NCBI GenBank assembly: GCA_910584155.1
Contig: CAJTYG010000010.1
Location: 1-64,000 of the forward strand
DNA length: 64,000 nucleotides
Direction of reading: 5' to 3'
Source: an uncultured Christensenella sp.
GTDB lineage: Bacteria > Bacillota > Clostridia > Christensenellales > CAG-917
Within the stretch, counting starts at the first letter, position 1. Every line of letters begins with the position of its first letter. The translations under genes and the position numbers were made by a program. The notes beneath the pieces are model-generated. The model saw only the letters and a program-made list of their open reading frames with translations. It did no database searches and was not told where the DNA came from. Positions 26,323-35,924 of the stretch are shown here, piece after piece.

Positions 26323-26395
26323 AATTTGTTCCTCCAAATAATTTGTTAATAGTTTTCACCCAAAGGTGATTTAAATTTTGATATCTTTCCTTGCT

Positions 26396-27898
26396 CTATA
26401 TTATTTCCACAGCCTTGCCGAACATCTCTTTTATGTACGGCACCGCCTTATCTTTGTCGATGTGCTTCACCTCTCTTACGACAAGCGCAAGCCCCTTTGC
26501 GATAGGCAACGCCGCAAACGACTCCTTAAGCACACTCATATTGTCGCTGTCGCAGATGATATCATAAGTGCCGCTGTCTGCGACGTTTATGCAAAATTCC
26601 TTTTCGGTCAGCTCAAAGCGACAAGTCCCCAAAGTTATCGCCAAAACGGAATAGCTGCGCCGCTTCAGCTCGGACGACAGATGCACCCACACCTGCATTG
26701 CGTCCTTTATTGCAGGTGTGCTATTAAAACCCGAGGGCCGCCCTCCCGAGCTCAATGCCCTTTCGAGTTTTGCTATCCTTGCTTGAAGTTCCTCTATCCT
26801 TGCACCATCTTCCACACTCAGACAGGCGGAAATAAGCGCACCTTCAAACAGAATTCTGTGCTGAACGGAATATCTGAGTTCCCCTTCCAGTCCGCTCATG
26901 ATCTTCATTATATTCATAAGACGGGCGGACGGATATTTGTTTGCCATTTCGGCAAGCCTCCCAAAAATGCTCTCGGGCAACGCAAGCAACTGCTTTGCGC
27001 CCGAGCAGGTCTTTATAAACAGGATATTTCTGAACAGCGTCGCAAGATCGTTTGCAAGCACGGGTATGCTTTTGCCGAGGTCGCAAAGTGCGGCGGCTAT
27101 CTTCAATGCGCTGTCAGTATTGCCGTCCGCAATAGCGGCGCCAAGCTCCTGCAAACGCTGCGGATCGGATGCGCCCAACACCTCGAGCACTCCGCCGTAG
27201 GTGACGTTGCCGTCGCAATAGCTTACGCACGTATCGGCGATAGACAAAGCGTCACGCACACTGCCTGCGCCTGCGGAAGCGATAAGCTCAAGCGCCTCAC
27301 GTTCATACTTTACGCCGATATCGTCAAATACGTTTGCTACGTGCTTTGCAAGCACGGCGTTTGACACAAGACGGAAATCAAACCTGAGACAGCGGGAAAG
27401 TATCGTCGCAGGTATTTGATGTATCTCTGTCGTGGCGAGTATAAATATTGCATGCTCGGGCGGCTCTTCAAGCGTTTTCAGCAAAGCGTTGAATGCTGCT
27501 TTTGAAAGCATATGCACTTCGTCGACGATGTAAACCTTGTATCTGCCCACGGTGGGCGGAAAGTTTATCTTGTCCGTCAAATCTCTTATCTGATCGACAG
27601 AGTTGTTTGAAGCGGCGTCGATTTCGAGGATGTCAAAATTAGTGGGATTTGCAAGCTCGACGCAGTTTGCGCATTTGCCGCAGGGCGAGCCGTCGACGGG
27701 ACTTAAACAGTTGACCGCTCTTGCAAATATCTTTGCTACAGAAGTCTTGCCCGTGCCTCTCGTGCCCGTAAAAATATACGCATGTCCAACGTTATCGTGA
27801 GCTATCTGATTTTTGAGCGTGCGCACGATATGATCCTGCCCGATGACCTTGTCAAACGTATCGGGACGGTATTTTCTGTAAAGTGATGTGTAAGCCAT
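26396..27898 (-). CDS. dnaX: DNA polymerase III subunit gamma/tau
   Basis: A 500-aa clamp-loader ATPase. Walker A GTRGTGKT is at 45-52, zinc-binding cysteines at 64, 73, 76 and 79, Walker B VYIVDEVH near 122-129, sensor ATTE and the SRC motif ILSRCLRFDF. Domain III and a short C-terminal region follow. No frameshift heptamer for a separate gamma form was searched in depth. It is the first gene of the dnaX-ybaB-recR operon. Confidence 0.97.
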   Translation of the reverse strand: MAYTSLYRKYRPDTFDKVIGQDHIVRTLKNQIAHDNVGHAYIFTGTRGTGKTSVAKIFARAVNCLSPVDGSPCGKCANCVELANPTNFDILEIDAASNNSVDQIRDLTDKINFPPTVGRYKVYIVDEVHMLSKAAFNALLKTLEEPPEHAIFILATTEIHQIPATILSRCLRFDFRLVSNAVLAKHVANVFDDIGVKYEREALELIASAGAGSVRDALSIADTCVSYCDGNVTYGGVLEVLGASDPQRLQELGAAIADGNTDSALKIAAALCDLGKSIPVLANDLATLFRNILFIKTCSGAKQLLALPESIFGRLAEMANKYPSARLMNIMKIMSGLEGELRYSVQHRILFEGALISACLSVEDGARIEELQARIAKLERALSSGGRPSGFNSTPAIKDAMQVWVHLSSELKRRSYSVLAITLGTCRFELTEKEFCINVADSGTYDIICDSDNMSVLKESFAALPIAKGLALVVREVKHIDKDKAVPYIKEMFGKAVEII

Positions 27899-28103
27899 AG
27901 TCAGTATTATAAACTATTATCTTAAATAAGGCAATAATAAATTGTTTTTATAATGCTTTTCAAATATTTGACTGCATAAGAAAACTCCGCTTAAAACCAC
28001 GGCTTATGTTTTTACAATTCTAAATGCAACGCCGAAAACTAAAATACAATGAAATTGTAAAGCACGTTAGACTTTATCAATTATCAGCCCAATCAAGCGT
28101 ATC

Positions 28104-28586
28104 TTATTTTTCTTGCTTAAGCTTTTTAAACAGCTTTTCCAGAACCTTGTCGGTTGTCATAAATTCCATATCCAAAGCTATAGCTTGCTCAACCATTTCT
28201 CTGTCCGCCTTTACAATAGCTCCCACCGATTCGTCTTCAACCTCTGCAGGCGGCACGTCAATAGGCACATATTCGGGCAAATTTGACGCATCCCCCAAGG
28301 ACATATAAAAATCCATATACGACAACTCTTCGCCGTCAGCGCCACGATACATACTTGCCATCAAGCCGCCCCACGACCGCATACTTGCTCTAAAGCACGT
28401 GCCGTCGGAAAACACAGGCATCCCTGTCAAAGCGTTTTGATGTTCTTCGCCCGAAAAAACATAGTGATGCTTTGCAATTTCATCTTCAATCAACGAAATG
28501 ACAATTCCCACTTCTTCACGGTTTAATTTTTTTGTTTTATAAGGTGCGTCAAAATATGTCCAGCCCACGACTGTCAGATTTTCCAT
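28104..28586 (-). CDS. Hypothetical 160-aa protein
   Basis: A soluble acidic protein with no family that I can name. It has a compact conserved-looking core (HHYVFSGEEHQNALTGMP, FSDGTCFRASMRSWGGLMA, then YMDFYM). The start is the ATG at 28586, with GGAGG 8 bases upstream. An in-frame ATG at 28616 has no ribosome site. It stands alone between dnaX and the next gene. Confidence 0.7.
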   Translation of the reverse strand: MENLTVVGWTYFDAPYKTKKLNREEVGIVISLIEDEIAKHHYVFSGEEHQNALTGMPVFSDGTCFRASMRSWGGLMASMYRGADGEELSYMDFYMSLGDASNLPEYVPIDVPPAEVEDESVGAIVKADREMVEQAIALDMEFMTTDKVLEKLFKKLKQEK

Positions 28587-28707
28587 ATTTAAATCCTCCC
28601 AATTTTCTGTTTTCATTTATTATACAAAACGATTATTCCTATGTCAATGTTTAATATAAAAGCACTGATTTATGCTGTTTTTAGCTCAACATCAAAGCTG
28701 CATAGAA

Positions 28708-29427
28708 TCAAGATATATTGAGAGCTTGCCTGCACATCACAAGCTGCACAAGCGCATAGCGTATGGAAGAAACAAATTGAGCCGTATTGTCCGACCGCTT
28801 TATGTTTTGCAAAAGCGCTATGGCAGTGATAAGCGCAAGCTTTACTTCGGTTATCTGCGGGCTGTCACTGTCTGCGGCTTTTTGATAGAAAACAGCTTTT
28901 ATATCCTCAATTTGAGATGTTAAAACCTGTATTTGCGTGATTGCGTCCTGTTTTTCAATGGTGCTGTCAGACAGATTATTTGCCGTTTCATACAAGCCGT
29001 CAAACGCAAGCTTATAATATTCTAACGCAGCCTGCACGGCACTCTTTAAATCGCCCGCCCATTTGAGCTTGCTCGACTTTATACTAATTTGCTTTACATA
29101 CGTGCCGCTTTCGCCAAGCGCAGCCTGCACACTTTTTGCCGTGTCCTCGTCGTAATAAACGGCATAGATTATCTCTATCGTATCGCCGTCAACGATATAT
29201 CCTGCGCCGCCTCTGCCCTTTATCAGATCCGCCGTAGCCCTTGCGAGCGTCATATCCGTGTATCCGCCCACCGCCACAGCATAAACGTCCTCACTCTCGC
29301 TCTTGCCAAAGGACACCACACTCAATATGCCGTCGCCTGAAAACACCGAGCAAAGCCCAATAGTCAGCATAAAGCAAAGCACTATCGTGCAAACAACGAT
29401 GATATTTTCCTTTGAGGACTTGCGCAT
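28708..29427 (-). CDS. Membrane-anchored protein with SPOR-like domain
   Basis: A 239-aa protein. One N-terminal membrane span (residues 9-30) leads to an extracytoplasmic part. Residues 47-105 (YAVAVGGYTDMTLARATADLI ... VYYDEDTAKSVQAAL) have the beta-alpha-beta pattern of SPOR domains, which bind denuded peptidoglycan. The C-terminal 130 residues are helical. A role in division or sporulation-related wall sites is possible but inferred. Confidence 0.6.
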   Translation of the reverse strand: MRKSSKENIIVVCTIVLCFMLTIGLCSVFSGDGILSVVSFGKSESEDVYAVAVGGYTDMTLARATADLIKGRGGAGYIVDGDTIEIIYAVYYDEDTAKSVQAALGESGTYVKQISIKSSKLKWAGDLKSAVQAALEYYKLAFDGLYETANNLSDSTIEKQDAITQIQVLTSQIEDIKAVFYQKAADSDSPQITEVKLALITAIALLQNIKRSDNTAQFVSSIRYALVQLVMCRQALNIS

Positions 29428-29530
29428 AATAAATACTACTGCGAAAAATGCAATTTAATGCACATAAAATAAGAATCCGACTTACTAATCGGATCCTATT
29501 TATTAAATCAAATTCAAGTGAATTTTCACA

Positions 29531-30658
29531 TCAATCCGGCATAAACGGCATAAATTTCAATACTCCAATTAAGCAGTTTATAACGGCTACGACAAATCCA
29601 ATAATACCAAATATGATTATGGGTAAAAAATATGATTTTGTATCTTTTAATTCCATTATATTTACTTTATCATTAGATGAGTCTCTTAATTTAAATCCGT
29701 TTTCATAAACACGCTTAGACGCTTGAATACACATAAATACGAGCAATGTCACCTCAGCTATAACAAATATAATCATACCTGTTATAATGAAACCAAGCCA
29801 TAACGAACGACTACTTAAAGCATAACTAGAAGCATAAGATGGATTATTGTATCTTGAAAACAATATCGTATTAAGAGATATAAATTCACCCCATATCAAA
29901 GCACAAAATGCCAAAACTAAAAGGGCTCCGCCTAAATGTAATTTTCTATCTTTTTCCTTTGCCTGTTGCAAATCATTCTCATAATTATTATTTTTTACAA
30001 AATTAAAAGCACCTGCGACCTTTCCCGAAACTGCACTAACATAATAATCATTGCCCTCAAAAGAAAACTTATAAAAAGGGGCATACTTGCAAACAGATTT
30101 TAAATAACTACCGTTATGCTTTATAGTCCCAAAAACTTTGCCGCCTTTGGATCTAACATATTGTTTGCATTCTTTATTTATTTTCTCGTTTATGTTCCTT
30201 CCGCACTGCATTTCGTTTGCAGTCGATGACGCTTTACACTCATATAGTCTTTTTCTATCTTCATCACTCATCGGATGAGCACTATACCCGCTACCTATAT
30301 ACGACATTAAATGATCGCCTGCATGTGCGGATACGGATATCTTTACTTTATCATTCTCTTTAGCAGTATATGAACTGTAATCCTTATTTTCTCTTACTGT
30401 AACAGTATTACCACGCAACTCCCCAGTGTATCCTGTAGTATAAGAATATGTGTGCTCTTTTTCATATGATATGCTTTGTATTTCATATTCCTCGTCAACT
30501 TCACTGCAATATAGTAACGACAGATTAACTTTATTCAAGTTATCTATAAATCTCAATCTAAATGCATCATCGCAGTAGTATTTACTTTTAATTTCTTTGA
30601 TTAGAATATCACATGCAGTTTTAGCATCAATGTTGATGTCATAGATTTTCTTCTTCAC
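29531..30658 (-). CDS. Unknown protein with C-terminal membrane spans
   Basis: A 375-aa protein. The N-terminal 225 residues are soluble and polar, with a basic stretch (KQYVRSKGGKVFGTIKHNG). Three membrane spans follow (about 245-268, 292-315 and 345-368). No known motif was seen. The GTG start is preceded by AGAGG. It faces an XRE gene across a palindromic operator, the same two-gene design as at 23617/24296, and is probably repressed by that regulator. Confidence 0.65.
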   Translation of the reverse strand: MKKKIYDINIDAKTACDILIKEIKSKYYCDDAFRLRFIDNLNKVNLSLLYCSEVDEEYEIQSISYEKEHTYSYTTGYTGELRGNTVTVRENKDYSSYTAKENDKVKISVSAHAGDHLMSYIGSGYSAHPMSDEDRKRLYECKASSTANEMQCGRNINEKINKECKQYVRSKGGKVFGTIKHNGSYLKSVCKYAPFYKFSFEGNDYYVSAVSGKVAGAFNFVKNNNYENDLQQAKEKDRKLHLGGALLVLAFCALIWGEFISLNTILFSRYNNPSYASSYALSSRSLWLGFIITGMIIFVIAEVTLLVFMCIQASKRVYENGFKLRDSSNDKVNIMELKDTKSYFLPIIIFGIIGFVVAVINCLIGVLKFMPFMPD

Positions 30659-30692
30659 AATTAAAAACCTCTCTTGTATGAATTTTATTAAA

Positions 30693-30723
30693 ATCTTAGC
30701 ATACTAAGATAAACGCTGTCAAG
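30693..30723 (-). promoter_or_regulatory. Promoter and operator between the 375-aa gene and its XRE
   Basis: The palindrome ATCTTAGCATACTAAGAT (30693-30710) overlaps the -10 of a minus-strand promoter (-35 TTGACA near 30723-30718, about 18 bp, TAAGAT). Likely bound by the XRE protein at 30749. Confidence 0.6.
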
Positions 30724-30748
30724 TGTAAAATTTGATAAAGTAAAATAT

Positions 30749-30958
30749 ATGAATCACAAATTTGCCGAAAACTTAAAAAATCTTCGCAAACAGGAAGGAT
30801 TGACACAGCCTCAGCTTGCCGAAAAAATAGGCGTCAGCAAGGGTATGATTTCTTTTTGGGAAAACGGCATTTATGAACCTACGGCTTCAAATATAGTTGT
30901 GATAGCAAAGTATTTTCACATTTCTACCGATGAACTTTTAGATTATGACAACAACTAA
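30749..30958 (+). CDS. XRE-family transcriptional regulator
   Basis: A 69-aa single-domain HTH protein: LKNLRKQEGLTQPQLAEKIG, VSKGMISFWENGIYEP, and the tail FHISTDELLDYD. Divergent from the membrane protein at 29531. It is followed by a terminator that also serves groEL. Confidence 0.87.
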   Translation: MNHKFAENLKNLRKQEGLTQPQLAEKIGVSKGMISFWENGIYEPTASNIVVIAKYFHISTDELLDYDNN

Positions 30959-30988
30959 ATGATTACGGCATTTAAAACTACGGTATTT

Positions 30989-31020
30989 AAAAACGGCTCC
31001 GCATTTGCGAAGCCGTTTTA
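30989..31020. terminator. Bidirectional terminator (XRE / groEL)
   Basis: AAAACGGCT pairs with AGCCGTTTT, and the inner CGC with GCG, around ATTT. T-rich flanks exist on both strands. Confidence 0.85.
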
Positions 31021-31038
31021 AACCGTTTATTGTTTATC

Positions 31039-32664
31039 TCAATACATCTCGCCCATTCCGCCGCCTGCAGGCATAGCGGTTGCGGGCTCTTTGATGTCGG
31101 TCACGAGGCTCTCGGTGGTGAGTAGCGTGCTTGCAACGGAAACTGCGTTTTGCAGGGCGCTTCTTGTGACCTTTGTCGGGTCGAGTATGCCTGCCTTGAC
31201 CATATCGCAGTATGTTTCGTTTGCGGCGTCAAAGCCGTAGTTTGGCTTATTTGCACGCATTATCGTATGTGCGACGATACCGCCGTCGATACCTGCGTTT
31301 GCTGCAATCTGTCTTACGGGTGCTTCAAGCGCTTTAAGCACTATCATTGCGCCTGTACGCTCGTCGCCCTCAAGCTTTGCGCACGCCTTTTTCACTGCGG
31401 GCACTATGGTGAGCAGAGCCGTTCCGCCGCCGGGGACGATACCCTCTTCGACAGCGGCACGGGTTGCGTTGAGAGCGTCCTCTATGCGGAGCTTTTTCTC
31501 TTTCATTTCCACTTCGGTTGCAGCGCCTACGCCGATGACAGCTACGCCGCCTGCGAGCTTTGCGACACGTTCCTGCAGCTTTTCTCTGTCATAATCCGAA
31601 GTCGTCTCTGCGACCTGTGCACGCAACGACGCAACTCTTGCGGAAATTTCGGCAGGATCGCCTGCGCCGCCTACTATAGTCGTGTTGTCCTTGTCCACTA
31701 CGACCGCTTTTGCTCTGCCGAGCATATCTACGTTTACGTCCTTCAGCTCATAGCCGAGATCGCTTGAAACATACGTTCCGCCTGTGAGAATTGCGATATC
31801 CTCAAGATATGCCTTTCTTCTGTCGCCAAAGCCGGGTGCCTTGACTGCGACGACGTTAAATACGCCCTTCAGCTTGTTGAGAATGATGGTCGTAAGCGCC
31901 TCGCCCTCGATGTCATCAGAAATGATGAGCAGCTTAAGATGATTTTGCAGCACCTGCTCGAGCAGAGGCAAAATTTCCTGCACGTTGCTTATCTTCTTGT
32001 CCGTGATGAGAATGACGGGGTTGTCGAGCTCGGCTATCATCTTCTCTTGATTTGTAGTGAGATAGGGCGACACATAGCCTCTGTCAAACTGCATACCCTC
32101 GACCACGTTGAGCTCGGTTGTCATAGCCTTGCCTTCCTCAATGGTGATTACGCCGTCCTTGCCAACCTTTTCCATAGCGTCGGAAATGAGCTTGCCAACG
32201 CTTTCGTCCTCTGCGGATATGGACGCTACCTGTGCGATAGCCGTCTTATCCTCAACTTCCTTGCTTATCTTTTTGAGCTCTTCGACAGCCTTTTCCGCCG
32301 CAAAGCTTATGCCCTTTCTGAGCACTATGGGGTTTGCGCCCGCCGCCACGTTTTTCAAGCCGTCCTTGACGATAGCCTGCGCAAGCACGCACGCCGTAGT
32401 TGTGCCGTCGCCCGCAACGTCGTTAGTCTTTGTTGCGACCTCTCTGACGATCTGAGCGCCCATATTTTCAAACGGATCCTCCAAAACTATATCCTTTGCA
32501 ATGGTCACGCCGTCGTTGGTGATGAGGGGGATTCCGTAGGATTTATCCAAAACCACGTTTCTGCCCTTTGGTCCGAGCGTGATTTTGACTGTATTTGCAA
32601 CTGTATCGACGCCTGTTTCGAGCGCCTTTCTTGCTTCGTCGCCGTATTTAAATTGCTTTGCCAT
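31039..32664 (-). CDS. groEL: Chaperonin GroEL
   Basis: A 541-aa 60-kDa chaperonin. ATP-site sequences TLGPKGRNVVLD and GDGTTTA are present, as are RAAVEEGIVPGGGTALL and a Gly/Met tail (GGGMGEMY). It folds proteins in a double-ring cage with GroES. The start has a clear ribosome site 12 bases after the groES stop. Controlled with groES by the CIRCE element at 32993. Confidence 0.99.
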   Translation of the reverse strand: MAKQFKYGDEARKALETGVDTVANTVKITLGPKGRNVVLDKSYGIPLITNDGVTIAKDIVLEDPFENMGAQIVREVATKTNDVAGDGTTTACVLAQAIVKDGLKNVAAGANPIVLRKGISFAAEKAVEELKKISKEVEDKTAIAQVASISAEDESVGKLISDAMEKVGKDGVITIEEGKAMTTELNVVEGMQFDRGYVSPYLTTNQEKMIAELDNPVILITDKKISNVQEILPLLEQVLQNHLKLLIISDDIEGEALTTIILNKLKGVFNVVAVKAPGFGDRRKAYLEDIAILTGGTYVSSDLGYELKDVNVDMLGRAKAVVVDKDNTTIVGGAGDPAEISARVASLRAQVAETTSDYDREKLQERVAKLAGGVAVIGVGAATEVEMKEKKLRIEDALNATRAAVEEGIVPGGGTALLTIVPAVKKACAKLEGDERTGAMIVLKALEAPVRQIAANAGIDGGIVAHTIMRANKPNYGFDAANETYCDMVKAGILDPTKVTRSALQNAVSVASTLLTTESLVTDIKEPATAMPAGGGMGEMY

Positions 32665-32676
32665 AAAACTGCCTCC

Positions 32677-32961
32677 TTATTCGATGACGGCGAGTATATC
32701 CGCCTGTCTTACGATGACGACTTCCTCGCCGTCTATCTTAAACTCACTGCCTGCATACTTGCTGTAAAGCACCGTATCGCCGACCTTGACCTGCATTTTG
32801 ACTTCCTTGCCGTCAATCATCCCGCCGGGACCGACAGCCACTACTGTCGCAAGCTGGGGTTTTTCTTTTGCGGCGACGGGAAGTACGATCCCGCTTGCCG
32901 TCTTTTCGTTTGCTTCGATAGCTTTGATGACTACTTTGTCAAACAATGGTTTGATTGCCAT
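32677..32961 (-). CDS. groES: Co-chaperonin GroES
   Basis: A 94-aa lid protein: IKPLFDKVVIKAIEANEKTASGI at the N-terminus (mobile loop included), then GDTVLYSKYAGSEFKIDGEE. First gene of the groESL operon, with CGGAGGC before the ATG. Confidence 0.98.
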   Translation of the reverse strand: MAIKPLFDKVVIKAIEANEKTASGIVLPVAAKEKPQLATVVAVGPGGMIDGKEVKMQVKVGDTVLYSKYAGSEFKIDGEEVVIVRQADILAVIE

Positions 32962-32992
32962 ATATTGCCTCCGAATTTTATTATTACAATTT

Positions 32993-33019
32993 TTAGCACT
33001 CTTCGTGCTTGATTGCTAA
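32993..33019. promoter_or_regulatory. CIRCE element of groESL (HrcA operator)
   Basis: TTAGCACTC, nine bases, GATTGCTAA: one mismatch from the CIRCE consensus. It lies just downstream of a minus-strand promoter, TTGACA (about 33047-33042), 17 bp, TAAACT. HrcA should repress here when GroEL is free. The hrcA gene is not in the window. Confidence 0.93.
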
Positions 33020-33173
33020 CAGTTTATTACATCGGCTGCCAAATGTCAATAATTTATGCGATATTATTTTTGAAATTTTTGATAATAATAGCCAACTGCC
33101 TGTTGAATATTGTTTAAAAATGTGATAACATTTTATCCGTCAATAAAAACACCGTATAATTTAGCGAGGGACT

Positions 33174-33623
33174 ATGGATAAGTGGGATAAGAGATTTATG
33201 GATATGGCAGGCTTTGTCTCCGGCTGGACAAGCTGCGCAAGGCAAGGCAGAGCAATAGGCGCTATCATCGTCAAGGACAAGCGCATACTTACGACGGGCT
33301 ACAACGGCGCACCGTCGGGCATCACCACCTGCCGTGAAAAGGGCTACTGTATGCGTGACAAGCTCGGCATCGAAAGCGGCACCCGTGCCGAAATGTGCTA
33401 TGCCGTCCACGCCGAGCAGAACGCCATATGTCAGGCGGCGAAGCTCGGAATATCCGTTGAGGGCGCAACGCTTTATTGCACGCATCAGCCCTGCACAATC
33501 TGCACGAGGCTGATAATCAACAGCGGCATAACGAGAGTCGTATACAAATATCCCTATCCCGACGAGTTTTCGATGAAGCTTTTTGACGAAGCGGGTATCA
33601 CTGTCGAACAGTTTGAGGAATAG
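33174..33623 (+). CDS. dCMP deaminase family protein (ComEB-like)
   Basis: A 149-aa zinc enzyme that deaminates dCMP to dUMP for dTTP synthesis. The zinc and catalytic residues are in AVHAEQNAI (His and Glu) and HQPCTICTR (two Cys), and there is an N-terminal GAIIVKDKRILTTGYNGAPSG. The protein is in the size range of Gram-positive ComEB. A -10 TATAAT (33155-33160) precedes a GAGGGAC ribosome site. Confidence 0.92.
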   Translation: MDKWDKRFMDMAGFVSGWTSCARQGRAIGAIIVKDKRILTTGYNGAPSGITTCREKGYCMRDKLGIESGTRAEMCYAVHAEQNAICQAAKLGISVEGATLYCTHQPCTICTRLIINSGITRVVYKYPYPDEFSMKLFDEAGITVEQFEE

Positions 33624-33646
33624 ACGGTTTTAAAAATGAAATATAA

Positions 33647-33685
33647 CAAAAAGAGCGGACGTCACTAAGATTTCCGCTCTTTTAT
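33647..33685 (+). terminator. Intrinsic terminator of the dCMP deaminase gene
   Basis: AAAAGAGCGGA pairs with TCCGCTCTTTT across a 13-base loop, with T-rich tail. It may also end the convergent membrane-protein gene. Confidence 0.78.
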
Positions 33686-33734
33686 CGTCTTTTTGATTAT
33701 CCTTAATTGTTGCGCTTGCTTTGTCAATTTACTT

Positions 33735-35669
33735 TTATGCTATCACAAGCTTGACCTGTCCCGAGCCGTCCGCCGTAATTTTGTACAGCGTATCGTCCTT
33801 TATCTCGTCATCGAACAAAATTCCGAACTTTTCAACAAAGCCGTCCCAAACATCGTGCAGATACACGTGCGAGTAGCCTGAAATTTCCTCCGTTAGCTTT
33901 TCTACTGAAAAGTCCATAGAAAACGGATTGCCCGTATAACACACCTCAGCGTCTCTGCCGTCTGTATACGAGCCGCCCTCGAGATATCCCGAGGTCTGCA
34001 AAGGCGTCGCCATAAACCTCATCTTTATATATTGGTGCGCCTGATCCCAAACCCCGTCGCCGTCGTAAACGACGATGTATACGCTGTCGCCCTTTTCAAG
34101 CGATGAAACTGCGGCGTTCCATTGCTGATACGGTGCATCGGCTTTTGCCGCCTTATTTCCGAATATAAAATAGCCGCTTATTGCGACCGAAAACGCCGCA
34201 ACACAATAAACGGCAATCGATATGGGCGCAATCATACGGCTGAGCTTTATTGCTACATCGCCCTTGCCTATGGGCTTTTCGCTCCACCCGACGGCATACA
34301 AATCCACAAAGATGTAGAAGTATATCAGCGTAATACCCAACATTACAGTCATATTGTAGCGTGCATAAGAGGCGAGCGTAAGCCCTTCCCAATATGCAAA
34401 GCTGAAGATGTACAAAAGCAGCAGCGACACGCCATAGCCCACCATAACCACTGCGGTCACAACACCCTGCGTGATAGCAAACGCTTTGTTTTTGGTTTTA
34501 AAGCCCAAAAGCACGCAGGCGATGACGACAAGCAGCAGCGTGAGCACCTGCGGCAGCTGCAAGCCTCCCTCATACTTGATACTGCCGACGAAAAACGTTT
34601 TGAAAAACAGCGACGTGACCTGCGATTGATAATCGGTAGGCGCTTTTATCCATTCAAGGATATTTGCCATTGTCATTTCGCTTGCGTCCCAACCTGCTCT
34701 GACGTCGTAAAAATCGACGTACCACGACCAAGAAAGCTTTGCAAATGCGATGAGCACCACAGGCAGCAAAACAAAGGCGAAATTGCGCTTATCCTCAAAA
34801 AATTTCTTTACATTCTGCCTGCCGAGCGTAAAGGCGTCGATAGCGATAAATATTATTGCAAAGATAGCAAGCGCAACGCCGGACGATTTGGTTGACGTCA
34901 ATACGAAGCACCCCAAAGCAATGCTCGCTATCGTAAAGCCGTCCGCCCTGCCGCAGTCCGTCTTATATGCAAGAAAGATATGCGCCATCATCAAGCCCAG
35001 AATGCCGTCCACAAGCAAATTGGTATACATACTGTGTTTAAACAGCATAGGCAGCAGAAAAACGACTGCGGCGCAAAGAATACAGGTCAAAGATTTTTTA
35101 TTTTTAAACATCTCGAATATCGGCAGCACGAGCGACACCGCAAGCAGGTCGAAGGCGGCGTACAGCGCCCCGCAGGAAAACTTTGAACCGAATATCTGAA
35201 ACGCAAACATAAATATGCCCGTTGCAGGTACATATTGATTGAACATAGTAGTGCTGTTGCCGAGATTTCCGAAATCGCCGTAGGCAAACATATTTTTGAC
35301 GACCAACGCCCAATGAGTCATCTCGTCCGTAGCGGTGGGCACATAGCACAAAAACGCAATGCCAAAGGCAAATCCGAGCAAGGCATAGAGATAAAACGCA
35401 GGATTTGCAAAAACCGCCTTTATGCCCGCAACGTCCCTTTGCCTTATGACTTTATACCCTGCGTATGCCGTAAGCAGAAGCGCCGCCGCCAAGAATATGT
35501 ACATAGCCGTGCGCATATCGGCAAACAGTCCGCCGAGATACAGCATAAATATGACGGTAAAGTTTGCGACCGCCGCCGTCTGACCGAAGCCCCGCTTAAG
35601 AAGATAAGACATATCGACGCCAAGCATCAGCACAAATATCAAGACAATAAAATAACTCATACCGTCCAT
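33735..35669 (-). CDS. Polytopic membrane protein, GT-C glycosyltransferase-like
   Basis: A 644-aa protein with about 12 hydrophobic spans and a C-terminal soluble domain of about 110 residues. After the third or fourth span lies TDEMTHWALVVKNMF, where an acidic pair near the outer face is reminiscent of the catalytic loop of GT-C lipid-linked sugar transferases. This is by analogy only; no named family was recognised. It would act at the membrane, perhaps adding sugars to a surface polymer. It stands alone and is divergent from the polyamine regulator. Confidence 0.6.
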   Translation of the reverse strand: MDGMSYFIVLIFVLMLGVDMSYLLKRGFGQTAAVANFTVIFMLYLGGLFADMRTAMYIFLAAALLLTAYAGYKVIRQRDVAGIKAVFANPAFYLYALLGFAFGIAFLCYVPTATDEMTHWALVVKNMFAYGDFGNLGNSTTMFNQYVPATGIFMFAFQIFGSKFSCGALYAAFDLLAVSLVLPIFEMFKNKKSLTCILCAAVVFLLPMLFKHSMYTNLLVDGILGLMMAHIFLAYKTDCGRADGFTIASIALGCFVLTSTKSSGVALAIFAIIFIAIDAFTLGRQNVKKFFEDKRNFAFVLLPVVLIAFAKLSWSWYVDFYDVRAGWDASEMTMANILEWIKAPTDYQSQVTSLFFKTFFVGSIKYEGGLQLPQVLTLLLVVIACVLLGFKTKNKAFAITQGVVTAVVMVGYGVSLLLLYIFSFAYWEGLTLASYARYNMTVMLGITLIYFYIFVDLYAVGWSEKPIGKGDVAIKLSRMIAPISIAVYCVAAFSVAISGYFIFGNKAAKADAPYQQWNAAVSSLEKGDSVYIVVYDGDGVWDQAHQYIKMRFMATPLQTSGYLEGGSYTDGRDAEVCYTGNPFSMDFSVEKLTEEISGYSHVYLHDVWDGFVEKFGILFDDEIKDDTLYKITADGSGQVKLVIA

Positions 35670-35749
35670 TATAGGTCGCCTTTTTTACGATGTCAATTTT
35701 CTATAGGAAAGCCGATGTCAAAATTTGTTGATAAAATGCCTGCAAACGA

Positions 35750-35884
35750 TTGACATATATGTGCGCACGTGTATATAATGCACTCAATTAAATCGAAAGT
35801 TTAGTAAAAGTAAACTTTTTGATTAAAATTCCGAAACACACTAAACTTGACGTCAGTTTTGCCTAAACCGACGCAAAAGTTTAG
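35750..35884 (+). promoter_or_regulatory. Promoter and repeated operators of the XRE-cupin gene
   Basis: A strong promoter, TTGACA (35750-35755), 18 bp, TATAAT (35774-35779). Downstream lie an inverted repeat AAAGTTTA/TAAACTTT (35796-35803, 35811-35818) and CTAAACTT (35841-35848) with its partner AAGTTTAG (35877-35884). The AAGTTTA unit thus occurs four times in the 140-nt leader. These are likely operators of the XRE-cupin protein, giving roadblock-type autoregulation. Confidence 0.65.
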
Positions 35885-35924
35885 AGAGGGTAAACAAAAA
35901 ACACTGTGCGTGTTTGAGGTGAAT

